Shown: positions 11,701-18,549 of the stretch, in pieces
How positions within the stretch are numbered: position 1 is the first letter of the stretch
Layout of the letters: every line of letters begins with the position of its first letter
Assembly: GCA_002337045.1 (NCBI GenBank)
Contig: DDFF01000003.1
Span: forward strand, 124,001 to 188,000
Origin: Bacteroidetes bacterium UBA1935
GTDB taxonomy: Bacteria > Bacteroidota > Bacteroidia > Chitinophagales > Chitinophagaceae
Direction: 5' to 3'
Length of the DNA stretch: 64,000 nt
Translations under genes and position numbers: made by a program
The notes under the pieces: generated by a model
Told to the model about the DNA's origin: nothing
Database searches by the model: none
Seen by the model: only the letters and a program-made list of their open reading frames with translations

Positions 11701-11891
11701 CACATGATGATTATGGTAATTACAATTATGGTGTAGCTGCTAAAAGCTTTGGTTTGAGCCTCACCATGGCAAAATTTGGTGCAGGTTCTTATCAAATATG
11801 GCAGGGTAAAGGTGATTTTTCTAACTATTTTGAAACTTATGGCGACGATCCTAGAGATACAAAAAGAATTGTTGAAGGCTACAATAGATGA
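5760..11891 (+). CDS. secreted RHS-repeat polymorphic toxin with Ntox44-like C-terminus
   Basis: 2043 residues with a signal peptide (cleavage after IGFAQ). Residues about 25-330 resemble SpvB/TcB N-termini (FSLTPGSAGFQPSVSIAYSS). Six FG-GAP/VCBS-like calcium loops follow (DINADGVQD, DFNGDGKQD, DFNGDGRSD, DFNGDGLTD, DMNGDGLPD, DFNSDGFCD; residues about 337-620). YD/RHS repeats run from about 900 to 1590, then the RHS core (DHLGSTVMVTNDTGG, GRFISPDPYVQD, LNRYSYVLNNP) to residue 1710. After a glycine/alanine-rich hydrophobic pre-toxin stretch, the tip (last about 90 residues) carries YGNYNYGVAAK and GDDPRDTKRIVEGY, as in bacterial toxin 44 (Ntox44). The RHS shell encloses and releases the C-terminal toxin. 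The stop overlaps the next start by four bases. The Ntox44 assignment is from motif memory. Confidence 0.9.
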   Translation: MRYSPLFFFIFSFVIGFAQSPVPGNITGYTSGSFNVTDGGAATYGIPFSLTPGSAGFQPSVSIAYSSQGGNGLLGLGWSIQGLSVISRAAQTIAQDNKIKGINFTPTDRFALDGERLVLLDTTHTYGGNNIEYRTEQNAFYKIISYSTGNVPTSFKVLTNSGLIMEYGLTANSRVEISGTTVFWLISKISDTKGNYYTFSYYTNNATGDYYPLEIKYTGNAAANILPYASVKFEYENRLDTTIQYNRGNRIVGNSKRLKSITNYFKDTAVRSYTFTYQYTSANLSQLISVKECGRNGECHDPSTFSYTNVDSQSFSTSDITNIQQSSTQEKIFNTDINADGVQDIIKVNTGANIAAFKSNKNTSALSFSPLQFSPAIYVADKLTLADFNGDGKQDFLTYSSSGGGNSLFLNKTSPSDTQVRTNTVGSVFPSTLFTSLKKVVTQDFNGDGRSDILTYDTVSGASYWMFSTATSNSSISFLKVAGDSVFTNIIPVQVFQANKQTNFADFNGDGLTDLLVINTATGDNIIYYNEGGAVSNFSTNSQNIIPAVDMTMSGGNLFIQDMNGDGLPDFLMYKNSTGDNYWWLNSGNTIFNKVTAQPANLNTLMTGGDNLLQTDFNSDGFCDIILIRKATGNNKWFVNDGKLNFTQLSGNFIDNNDLKNYDFYGAGNFTSKSNLDLFLFNNNATVKAKVAKCSQKYNNLLSKISVGNGQNIDIEYDFLTSDSIYTKTDNSVYPLMDYKATQFVVKAYQVDNGIGGKSKVSYHYKGAKLHLEGRGFRGFTQVDITDVNTGIVQSKYYMDDQNSWKYISSPLVKSITRLPNNVVISETNIENGLKVFYNGKCHYSFVKKNVSKTYELNGNFVDSTVTTQDYDDYGNVISSVTQYGNGLKDSLINVFQNNSATWILGRLRYSRLYRFAPGKPVIVKSSSFDYDSTSGTGLLIAETIEPDSGNTIKVRKTYLHDAFGNIIKSMVSAWNGSVVETRTTNSVMDSLGRFTVSFTNAIGQVSQSTYDPYLGHVLTEKNINNKTTQYQYDGMGRLVKTIAPDGNWVAVAYRKCSSSFSCPSLATHLIYTQSSTGPPVIKYMDLLDRELRTERKGFNGSAIYIDVVYDNKGLVIKRSDPYYASDTAVFTYLQYDVIGRNTIVVSPGSRIDSIKYEGRTTTSINALGQKKTIIKDAKEQLIISRDNQGADVSYEYDAAGRLLKITDPKGNTIIKKYDVHGNTTEQQDPDMGTFKYSTNGFRELTSQTDAKSASITLEYDSLGRLTKRTEPEGVTRWVYDTAPNGKGLLDSVVSYNYYMAKYTYDTLSRISTYTQRIDSQLYTESYTYDSAGRLSQINYPSGFSVKNIYNSNGYLYQVKNSSNNTIYWTANKLNAKDEVELQTLGNGTEINKVYDRQTDFLKQITTKKGTALLQNNTYEYNALGTLLQRKDVLQSKQEDFWYDNINRLIKSKVAGLDSVIINYDTLGNITFKSDVGTYTYGGVNAGPHQVKSIDVITKQCVPTLLTTHQFNSFNKVKELVKDSFQVAISYNPDRLRNLQKMYVHGNLVRKKVYVTGMFEKEIKKGDTIMTHYIRAGGAVIATYTTHSVGTKKSLQYLHRDHLGSTVMVTNDTGGVIAKYSFDAWGKRRNADWSSILTDTTGLNADRGFTGHEHYDLFDLVDMNGRIYDPVIGRFISPDPYVQDITNLQSLNRYSYVLNNPMSYTDPSGYFLKGLFKGVGNIFKGIGNAVSKAVEWVGDNWRQIATVAVAVVVGSMTAGWGVALSGAASGFSSTVTGTLLSGGSIGDALKAGIKSAVIASYVADYTNLAGDIANPVRRALTHGVIQGTSNVAEGGKFVHGFYSGVLVAGTSDWRQNTFKIKYERVVAASIIGGTAAEISGGKFANGAITGAFIQMYNEEMHAGLNDMSDKFDKQISETQSYWSRAGSWAELLSPFPIQKNITKLFFFGVNVRSGSAYDLKNHGYSAKEIGSYSYYHGTLFAHDDYGNYNYGVAAKSFGLSLTMAKFGAGSYQIWQGKGDFSNYFETYGDDPRDTKRIVEGYNR

Positions 11892-12409
11892 TAAAAAGAA
11901 CATTAATTAACATGTTCCTGCTTCTATGCATTTCGTGTGGGCAGGTTACTTCTGAAAGAAGCAAAATCTTGTTTTTGGATTCTTCTACAGAAGTTAAAAA
12001 TATTTTATTACGTGTTGAGCAAACAATGGCAAGGATAGCAAACCCTGATAAAAACTCTAATACAAACTACTTTTATAAAAATGATGATTTGTATATCAAC
12101 AGCAAAAGAGTTTCTATAAAAGATATTCGTAAGTCTAAATCTTTGTCGATGATTGAACAAAGTGAGATTACGAGCTTTTTACATGATATAGGAAAGTTAA
12201 AAAGAAATCAAATAACATATTGCTATTATGAGAAGGCAGCTGGTGTTTGGTTATTCGGCTATCTAGATCGATTAGAAAATGACTTTTATGATGATAGGGA
12301 CATATGGTTATATCAGGAGCATAAGTTTAAAGACGTAAAAAAATATTTTACTGTCCTAGATAGCCTTGGGGAAATTTACTTGTTAAAACCCAAGAGAATA
12401 TTGGAATAA
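11888..12409 (+). CDS. lipoprotein, candidate immunity to the RHS toxin
   Basis: 173 residues. The start ATGA overlaps the RHS stop, so translation is coupled. The N-terminus MIKRTLINMFLLLCISCG has a lipobox-like LCISC, which predicts lipidation and a periplasmic or outer-membrane location. The rest is hydrophilic, with many Lys, Asp and Tyr and no recognised domain. In polymorphic toxin loci the gene directly after the toxin tip is usually the immunity gene. Position, size and coupling support that here. A periplasmic immunity protein would imply that the toxin is neutralised outside the cytoplasm or during export (inference). Confidence 0.6.
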   Translation: MIKRTLINMFLLLCISCGQVTSERSKILFLDSSTEVKNILLRVEQTMARIANPDKNSNTNYFYKNDDLYINSKRVSIKDIRKSKSLSMIEQSEITSFLHDIGKLKRNQITYCYYEKAAGVWLFGYLDRLENDFYDDRDIWLYQEHKFKDVKKYFTVLDSLGEIYLLKPKRILE

Positions 12410-12422
12410 TTAAATATGGCTA

Positions 12423-13307
12423 ATGAAAAATCTCAATCTATTTTTTTTACTTTTTATTATGTCAGCGTCAGTAGTGAACGGACAAATAATCACGTTCACC
12501 TATGATGCGAACGGCAATTGTACATCAAAACGGCTAAACGGAACTCAGCCTGATGTGAAAGTCACGGGAGATACTGTTGTTTGTAAAGGTGCAATTGCTA
12601 AGTTTACAGCCACGGGTGCAGATAGTTATGTATGGGGTATTGGTGGAAGCAGCAGTGCTGTGTCTGTGATTGCAGATACAACACGAACGTATGCTGTTGT
12701 GGGCACTAATAGCATGAGTGGTTGTAAAGACACCGCTTACCACTTGTTGAGAGTGGCTTCTGCGCCTGATTCAAATGCAATATGGGGAGATACTGTAGCG
12801 ACCATCTATTCAATCGATACGTTTAATGCTCCTGTTTTTGCAGGATCGAATTATCATTGGACGGTAACCAATGGAACCATATTAGGTGGTAACAGTACCC
12901 CTCAGATCATTGTTCAATGGGGGGGTAATGTTGGGAAAGGCGTTGTAGAACTTTACCAATCTGTCAATAATCAACAATGTAACGGTAAGACTGTCTTTCA
13001 TAATGTGAATATCAAGGACTACCCCGCATCTATCGAAACATTTAATGTATTAGGCGTCTTAAGGGTGTACCCTAACCCTGCTAATGCCGGAGCAAATGTC
13101 CTCTTTACTCCAACTAAAATCAGTGAATGTCAAATCATAGTTTCAGGAATAGACGGCAGAGTTATTTATCGTACTAATTTAGGTGCGCAAGCCAATTATT
13201 CTATATTCTTAGAAGATAGTCTATTCCTGTCTTCCGGAACTTATTCAATAAAAATTATTTCAGAAAAAGGTCAGGTATCGGAAAAACTGGTCTACATAAA
13301 ACAATAA
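12423..13307 (+). CDS. secreted PKD-like protein with T9SS type A sorting domain
   Basis: 294 residues. A signal peptide ends near VNGQ. The mature start ITFTYDANGNCTSKRLNG is a single YD/RHS-like repeat. Two immunoglobulin/PKD-like segments follow (VCKGAIAKFTATGADSYVWG; FAGSNYHWTVTNGTI). The C-terminal 80 residues, starting LRVYPNPANAG and ending KLVYIKQ, are a type A sorting domain for type IX secretion. It lies 13 bases after the lipoprotein gene in the same unit. It may be a surface cap or anchor linked with the RHS shell because of the shared YD repeat, but that is inference. Confidence 0.75.
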   Translation: MKNLNLFFLLFIMSASVVNGQIITFTYDANGNCTSKRLNGTQPDVKVTGDTVVCKGAIAKFTATGADSYVWGIGGSSSAVSVIADTTRTYAVVGTNSMSGCKDTAYHLLRVASAPDSNAIWGDTVATIYSIDTFNAPVFAGSNYHWTVTNGTILGGNSTPQIIVQWGGNVGKGVVELYQSVNNQQCNGKTVFHNVNIKDYPASIETFNVLGVLRVYPNPANAGANVLFTPTKISECQIIVSGIDGRVIYRTNLGAQANYSIFLEDSLFLSSGTYSIKIISEKGQVSEKLVYIKQ

Positions 13308-13310
13308 ACT

Positions 13311-14894
13311 ATGAAACGGATTCTTAAAGTAGCCGCAGCGCTACTAATGGCTATAAGCAGCTACGCAAATAAAGCGAATTTTCAGGGGAAGGTTTATATT
13401 AACGGAGTACCAGGCTCAGGGCTTCATACAATACAGTTTTATATTGGCTCCCCATTAAACTGGTCTTCTATACCTACCGTAATTAATATTAATCAGGGAT
13501 TGTATTCTACAACTATTGATTTCCCTGACAACATTTTTACCGATCAGATTTCATCAAGGGAAATGATTGTGATATTAGATAATAATAACACAATAGACAC
13601 AGTTACTATATTCGCCCCACTGGAACGTGACCCAACCGTCAGAGCTTATATTTCGGATAGCATTACCTGGGCGAATATTCATAACAAGCCAACCGTTGAT
13701 ACAAGCTTCACCAATGAAATACAGTTGTTAAGCCTGAATGGCAAACTGCTTGGTATATCCAATGGTAATACTGTTGATATCTCCAACATTCAGGATTTGA
13801 CAATCTATGGTAAGACCAAGGTCATTGATACAGCTATACATCAATCTTTTACACTATTGGGCAATAGTTATACAACTTGCACCGGGGCTACCGACTCAAG
13901 CTATTGGCAGTCCTTCAGGGCAACTGAAAATGGTAAAATCAGGCAAATTTCACTTCCCGTAGCGGCATCTTGTAGCAGCTATGTTGTTGTGTATATTTAT
14001 GCAGGAATCGGTAATGGTAGTCAGCTGCTAGGTTTCAAAAGTTGTCCCGTAACAAATGTACTTTCTCTCCAAACGCTTGATTTGTCGAGCGGAGTTAATT
14101 CATCATCTAAGGGCTATGTCACTATCGAGAGCGGGAAATATTATACGTTCCAAATTACACCTCCTGCGGGATGTAATATCTCGGTTGGTTGTAACAGTTC
14201 TAATCCTTATACCGATGGGGTAACAAATATTACTCCCAATACTGATATTCCGTTCGCTCTGAACATGGACAAGTCCTCTCCAGCAATTTTTTCCGTAAAT
14301 GGCAAAGGTTATGTGGGCATAGGCACAGACTCTGCGACCTCGGAACTTGAAGTAAAAGGACGCATAAAAGACAAAACCGGATTTGTAATGCCTGTAGGCT
14401 CTATCATGGCCTATGGAGGTACTACTATTCCTGAAGGTTGGCTTTTGTGCGATGGTCAGGCAGTTAGCCGTACAACCTATTCTGATTTGTATAAAGAGAT
14501 AGGAAACGCATGGGGGTATGGCAATAATTCGACAACATTTAACCTGCCTGATTTACGTGGTCAATTTATAAGAGGCGTGGACAATTCTCCAGTTGTGGGC
14601 TCTGCAAATGTAGATCCTGACAGAAGTTCCCGAGTAGCGTCAAATACAGGTGGTAATTCAGGCAATGCTATCGGTTCAATGCAAGTTGATGCTATTAAAC
14701 AACATACCCATCAAATTCAAACTCAAGGGAATGCTTATGGAAGAAATGGCATTGTACCACCCTGGGGCTTTTACAGTAGCTCGGGGGATGTAATTAATAC
14801 TTCTGCTGCAACTATAAACACTTTATCAAGTTCTTCTTTAGCCAACGAGACACGCCCAAAGAACGTTTATGTTTATTATATAATAAAATACTAG
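13311..14894 (+). CDS. secreted phage tail collar-domain protein (paralogue 1)
   Basis: 527 residues. The signal peptide is followed by NFQGKVYINGVPGSGLHTIQF and a beta-rich central region (residues about 25-340). Near residue 340, SPAIFSVNGKGYVGIGTDSATSELEVKG is a fibre-shaft-like element. The C-terminus is a tail collar domain: PVGSIMAYGGTTIPEGWLLC, DGQAVSRTTYSDLY, NLPDLRGQFIRG and a final NETRPKNVYVYYIIKY. Such domains occur in phage fibres and in secreted MdpB-like bacterial proteins. The signal peptide and lack of phage genes indicate an exported host protein. It is about half identical by eye to the protein at 15425. The gene starts three bases after the previous stop. Confidence 0.8.
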   Translation: MKRILKVAAALLMAISSYANKANFQGKVYINGVPGSGLHTIQFYIGSPLNWSSIPTVININQGLYSTTIDFPDNIFTDQISSREMIVILDNNNTIDTVTIFAPLERDPTVRAYISDSITWANIHNKPTVDTSFTNEIQLLSLNGKLLGISNGNTVDISNIQDLTIYGKTKVIDTAIHQSFTLLGNSYTTCTGATDSSYWQSFRATENGKIRQISLPVAASCSSYVVVYIYAGIGNGSQLLGFKSCPVTNVLSLQTLDLSSGVNSSSKGYVTIESGKYYTFQITPPAGCNISVGCNSSNPYTDGVTNITPNTDIPFALNMDKSSPAIFSVNGKGYVGIGTDSATSELEVKGRIKDKTGFVMPVGSIMAYGGTTIPEGWLLCDGQAVSRTTYSDLYKEIGNAWGYGNNSTTFNLPDLRGQFIRGVDNSPVVGSANVDPDRSSRVASNTGGNSGNAIGSMQVDAIKQHTHQIQTQGNAYGRNGIVPPWGFYSSSGDVINTSAATINTLSSSSLANETRPKNVYVYYIIKY

Positions 14895-14899
14895 CACCG

Positions 14900-15400
14900 A
14901 TGAACAAGTTGATGTTAATTATATTGAGTATGATAATGTTGCCCAAGATGAATGCCATAGGACAGCAAATAAAACATGTCGTCAGTAACGGTGGTGGTAT
15001 TAAATACGGAGCAACCTATACATCGTTCTCCGTTGTAGGGCAATTAGCCGCCAGTGAATTTTCTACAGGTACATATAGTGGTTCCATTGGCTACCTTGAT
15101 AATAGTGATAACAATCCAAACGCAATTGCTCAAACTGCCAAACAGCATGGGTTAATGACTGTCTATCCCAACCCGTCATCTGGCGATGTATGGGTAGACT
15201 TTAACACAGGTAATAAAAACAAAATAGTCCTTCGTGTAATGAATACTATGGGTCAGAACTTATATCAAAATGAATATAGTAATACGATTAGCCATCACAT
15301 AGTTCTTCAGAAAGTACTATTTAAAACCCCGGGATTGTATACTATTGTAGTCAATCACGATGAGAATATCTATTTCCAAAAAATAACGATAACTAAATAA
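14900..15400 (+). CDS. small secreted T9SS type A-sorted protein
   Basis: 166 residues. A signal peptide ends near NAIGQQ. Next comes KHVVSNGGGIKYGATYTSFSV, a motif frequent at the mature start of short T9SS cargo proteins, then SVVGQLAASEFSTGTYSGSIGYL. The C-terminal 75 residues (MTVYPNPSSGDVWVDF to YFQKITITK) are a type A sorting domain. The protein has almost no body between the two parts. It lies between the two tail-collar paralogues, five bases after the first, in the same unit. It may serve as their surface anchor (inference). Confidence 0.75.
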   Translation: MNKLMLIILSMIMLPKMNAIGQQIKHVVSNGGGIKYGATYTSFSVVGQLAASEFSTGTYSGSIGYLDNSDNNPNAIAQTAKQHGLMTVYPNPSSGDVWVDFNTGNKNKIVLRVMNTMGQNLYQNEYSNTISHHIVLQKVLFKTPGLYTIVVNHDENIYFQKITITK

Positions 15401-15424
15401 CCGGCTCAAAATTTCGAACTCTAT

Positions 15425-17041
15425 ATGCGTTTTCGCTTTATTGTCACAATACTTTTGTTTGCCTCATTGAATGTTATTGGCCAACAAGCAAGTTTTCAAG
15501 GGAAAATATATTCCGGTGGGCTTCCCGTAAACGGTCAACACACAATTCAGTTTTTTATCGGACCACCATTAAACTGGTCATCAATACCTGCCATTGTCAA
15601 TATTACGAACGGTTTATATTCTACTGTCATTTCCTACCCGAAGAATTTATTTGATGATACACATGGCTCTCGGGAAATGATTGTATACATTGACAATAAT
15701 ATTATTGACACAGTGACAGTATTTGCTGCACTTGAACGCGATTCAATTGCAAAAAGCTATATAAGAGACAGCATAAAATGGAGTAATGTTCATGATAAAC
15801 CTACAATAGACACTAGCTTCACAAATGAATATCAACAACTAAGTATAAATGCAGACACTTTGCGAATAACCAACGGGAACGCTGTCAAATTGCCCGGTAT
15901 TCCTAAAGTATATGGTAATTTCAACATTGTCGATACTACCAAACAAAATCTAATTAACATATCCGGCGCAGGTTCTTCTACTTGCAATGGAACAACAAAT
16001 AATAATATTTGGCAGTCATTTTATTCAACCGGCAATGGTAAAATAAGAGAGCTGGTGATACCCGTGGCTGTATCGTCTCCTTGTAGCAGTGTCATAATTA
16101 ATTTTTACGAAGGAACCGGAGTAACCAGCCAATCACTTGGGTATAAATCATTCACTGTTTCCAATACAGTCGTTGCACAAGCATTAGATTTTTCTGCTGG
16201 TGTTAATTCATCATCAACAGGTTCATTGCATTTGGCGGCAGGTAAGGTATATACCTTTTCTATCACACCGGATGTGGGTTGTTATGTATCTGTTAGTTGT
16301 AATGCCTCTAATCCATATGCGAATGGCCGCTCCAGTATCAATACGAATACAGATATTGTTTTCAGTATAAATACTGACCACTCGACACCATCAATTTTCT
16401 CGGTAAATAAAAATGGCAATGTTGGATTGGGTATAGATTCAGCAACAGCAAAACTTGAGGTCAAGGGAAGGATTAAAGATCAAAGCGGTTTCCTTGTGCC
16501 TGTGGGTACAGTTTTTGCTTATTCTGGCAGAAGAATACCTGATGGTTGGTTATTATGCGATGGAAGAACAGTAAGTAAAACAGACTACCCTGATTTATAC
16601 AGTGAAATTGACACAAGTTGGGGTTCAGGTACCGGACCTGGCACTTTTAATCTACCTGATTTGAGAGGAATGTTTTTAAGAGGAGTTGACAACTCCCCCA
16701 CCGAGGGCAGCTCAAACAATGATCCGGACAAAAATGCAAGATTGTCTATAAAAAACGGTGGGAATTTTGGCAATAATGTTGGTTCTGCACAAACAGATAT
16801 AGTTAAAAGCCACAATCATAATTCTTTTACAGATCCGATATCCGGCAAGGTATTATATGGGATGTTTTCTGAAATAGGTAGTGGTGTTGGTACTTTCTCC
16901 AGCAATGCAAACATCCAACCGTTCAACGGGGGAGGTAGCGCACTTTATCTTCATACATTGAATAACTCAGCGTTAGCTAATTACGGTGGTAGTGAAACAC
17001 GCCCGAAAAACGTGGCAGTTTACTTTATAGTGAAGTATTAG
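15425..17041 (+). CDS. secreted phage tail collar-domain protein (paralogue 2)
   Basis: 538 residues, colinear with the protein at 13311 over its whole length: signal peptide, ASFQGKIYSGGLPVNGQHTI, the same LNWSSIP segment, the SREMIVYIDNN element, GNVGLGIDSATAKLEVKGR, and the collar domain PVGTVFAYSGRRIPDGWLLC with NLPDLRGMFLRGVDNSP. It ends SETRPKNVAVYFIVKY. The divergence is mid-level, so the copies are an old tandem duplication rather than a recent one. It is the last gene of the RHS unit; no strong terminator hairpin follows. The likely location is outside the cell; its binding partner is unknown. Confidence 0.8.
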   Translation: MRFRFIVTILLFASLNVIGQQASFQGKIYSGGLPVNGQHTIQFFIGPPLNWSSIPAIVNITNGLYSTVISYPKNLFDDTHGSREMIVYIDNNIIDTVTVFAALERDSIAKSYIRDSIKWSNVHDKPTIDTSFTNEYQQLSINADTLRITNGNAVKLPGIPKVYGNFNIVDTTKQNLINISGAGSSTCNGTTNNNIWQSFYSTGNGKIRELVIPVAVSSPCSSVIINFYEGTGVTSQSLGYKSFTVSNTVVAQALDFSAGVNSSSTGSLHLAAGKVYTFSITPDVGCYVSVSCNASNPYANGRSSINTNTDIVFSINTDHSTPSIFSVNKNGNVGLGIDSATAKLEVKGRIKDQSGFLVPVGTVFAYSGRRIPDGWLLCDGRTVSKTDYPDLYSEIDTSWGSGTGPGTFNLPDLRGMFLRGVDNSPTEGSSNNDPDKNARLSIKNGGNFGNNVGSAQTDIVKSHNHNSFTDPISGKVLYGMFSEIGSGVGTFSSNANIQPFNGGGSALYLHTLNNSALANYGGSETRPKNVAVYFIVKY

Positions 17042-17400
17042 ATGAACCTATTAATAATTTATCCCTACAATTTGCTATGTTTAGTATAATGCTAATGAAT
17101 AACTTATTTAGTAAGACTGTAAGAAAAACCAATACCGCTTTTAAATAAAACCATACTGTTAATTATCTAAGACACTTTATGATTCGCTGATAAGAATAAA
17201 AGTTTCGTCTAAAAGTTAAAATAACTAAGTAAGAATACTTAGAATATCATCAGTAAAATATCCTTACAGCATTAATCGGTATGGTTTGTGATAAATAAAT
17301 CGTTTTTTGTTTGACATCGCATATTCATTTCGCATATCAAACTCTCCGTTTTGTCCAACCCAAATTCAAAACCAATAAATTTTGACTGAAAGGAATTAAC
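17042..17400. other. intergenic boundary between RHS unit and mobilization module
   Basis: 359 AT-rich bases with no convincing gene. Base composition changes from AT-rich to clearly more GC-rich coding sequence after this stretch, which suggests a junction between pieces of different origin. A segment near 17178-17203 resembles 4988-5013 (about 20 of 26 bases). A short inverted GTTTGA/TCAAAC pair flanks a CGCATAT-containing spacer around 17309-17342 and could be an operator for the HTH gene. Confidence 0.35.
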
Positions 17401-17598
17401 ATGAATTTACCCGCCCATGAACCATTGCTCAACCGCAAAGAGGCTGCACGCTATATCAACTACAGCTACGGCACTTTAGCGGTGTGGGACTGTACCAAAC
17501 GTTATGACCTGAAGCCTATTAAAATTGGGCGCAGCGTTCGTTACCGCAAGTCTGCACTGGACGCTTTTCTGGAAGAACGCCGATTAAGCGCCTTCTGA
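17401..17598 (+). CDS. excisionase/AlpA-like helix-turn-helix protein
   Basis: 65 residues, MerR-type winged HTH of the excisionase (HTH_17) family: LNRKEAARYINYSYGTLAVW is the helix-turn-helix, KPIKIGRSVRYRKSALDAFL the wing and final helix. Such proteins bind DNA at element ends, direct excision, or switch on transfer genes. The ATG at 17401 follows a good ribosome site (GAAAGGAATTAAC). It heads the rightward set primase-methyltransferase-ardC, so it is likely the local regulator. No recombinase sits directly next to it. Confidence 0.85.
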   Translation: MNLPAHEPLLNRKEAARYINYSYGTLAVWDCTKRYDLKPIKIGRSVRYRKSALDAFLEERRLSAF

Positions 17599-17631
17599 TT
17601 TTTTCACAATAATAATTTTGAAAGAATAGCA

Positions 17632-18534
17632 ATGGATATACAATTTGCTAACACAATACCCCTGTGTAAAATTTTCGCGGTATGGGGGATTTCACCTATG
17701 CCAACAAACAACGGGCCTGATTTATATAAATCCCCGTTCAATGACGGACAACGTTCCAGGTTGGTAGTGAATAATACAACCAACACATGGTTTGACCCTG
17801 TCACGGAACAGATGGGGGATGTCATTAAACTGGTTTGTCTTTACCTGCAAAGCCAGGATGTCAACCATACTGTTATGGATGCGCTGCGATGGCTGAAGAA
17901 CATGATTGGTTATAATCCTTCCGTTATTCAGCTTCCACCCGGCACGCCGGATTATAAAACGATTGACCACCCACTAACGATAAAAGACGTAAGCCCGTTA
18001 AGCGAACCTGTACTTATACGCTACCTTGAACTACGCCGGGGCATCCCGTTTCATACCGCAAGACATACGCTAAAGCAGGTGCGTATCAGAAACAACTTAA
18101 CTGACAAAAGCTTTATCGCCATTGGCTTTGAGAACGAGGACGGCGGCTTTGCTATCCGCAACCCGACTATCAAAGCTTATGTTGGCCCTCGTGCGATCAG
18201 CTTTATCAGGGGGAAAACTCCCAAACCACCTGGTATCCATATTTTCAAAGACATATACGATTACCTCTCTGAAATATTACTGCGTAACGGCAGGCTGTTT
18301 CATGATGATTGCATCATCCTGAACAGCATGGATTGCATGCAGGATATGACCGGGTATGTGCGTAACTATGGCTATCAATACCTGTGCTCATGGCTGGGCA
18401 ATGATGAACAATGGAAAGCATGTACGGAATTGCTGAAGGCGTTTTCAATTGCTGAAGGCTTGAAACATTATCCTAAAAACGAAGACTACTATTCATTCAA
18501 AGACCTGAATGAAAAGCTATCTCTATTCAAATAA
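17632..18534 (+). CDS. primase-like (CHC2/TOPRIM-derived) mobile-element protein
   Basis: 300 residues. The N-terminus follows a CHC2-primase plan (SPFNDGQRSRLVVNNTTNTW, then GDVIKLVCLYLQ), but the zinc-binding cysteines expected there are absent. The C-terminus is TOPRIM-like (HIFKDIYDYLSEILLRNG ... DDCIILNS), with the usual acidic E/DxD set only partly kept. Proteins of this design accompany Bacteroidetes conjugative and mobilizable elements, where they help start complementary-strand synthesis after transfer. The loss of zinc ligands suggests altered or lost catalysis. It lies 33 bases after the HTH gene and 15 bases before the methyltransferase. Confidence 0.6.
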   Translation: MDIQFANTIPLCKIFAVWGISPMPTNNGPDLYKSPFNDGQRSRLVVNNTTNTWFDPVTEQMGDVIKLVCLYLQSQDVNHTVMDALRWLKNMIGYNPSVIQLPPGTPDYKTIDHPLTIKDVSPLSEPVLIRYLELRRGIPFHTARHTLKQVRIRNNLTDKSFIAIGFENEDGGFAIRNPTIKAYVGPRAISFIRGKTPKPPGIHIFKDIYDYLSEILLRNGRLFHDDCIILNSMDCMQDMTGYVRNYGYQYLCSWLGNDEQWKACTELLKAFSIAEGLKHYPKNEDYYSFKDLNEKLSLFK

Positions 18535-18549
18535 CCGAAAGGATATCGT

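Noticed and set aside
13311..17041. Prophage because of tail-collar domains
   Set aside because: Both proteins have signal peptides, and there are no capsid, portal, terminase or baseplate genes nearby.
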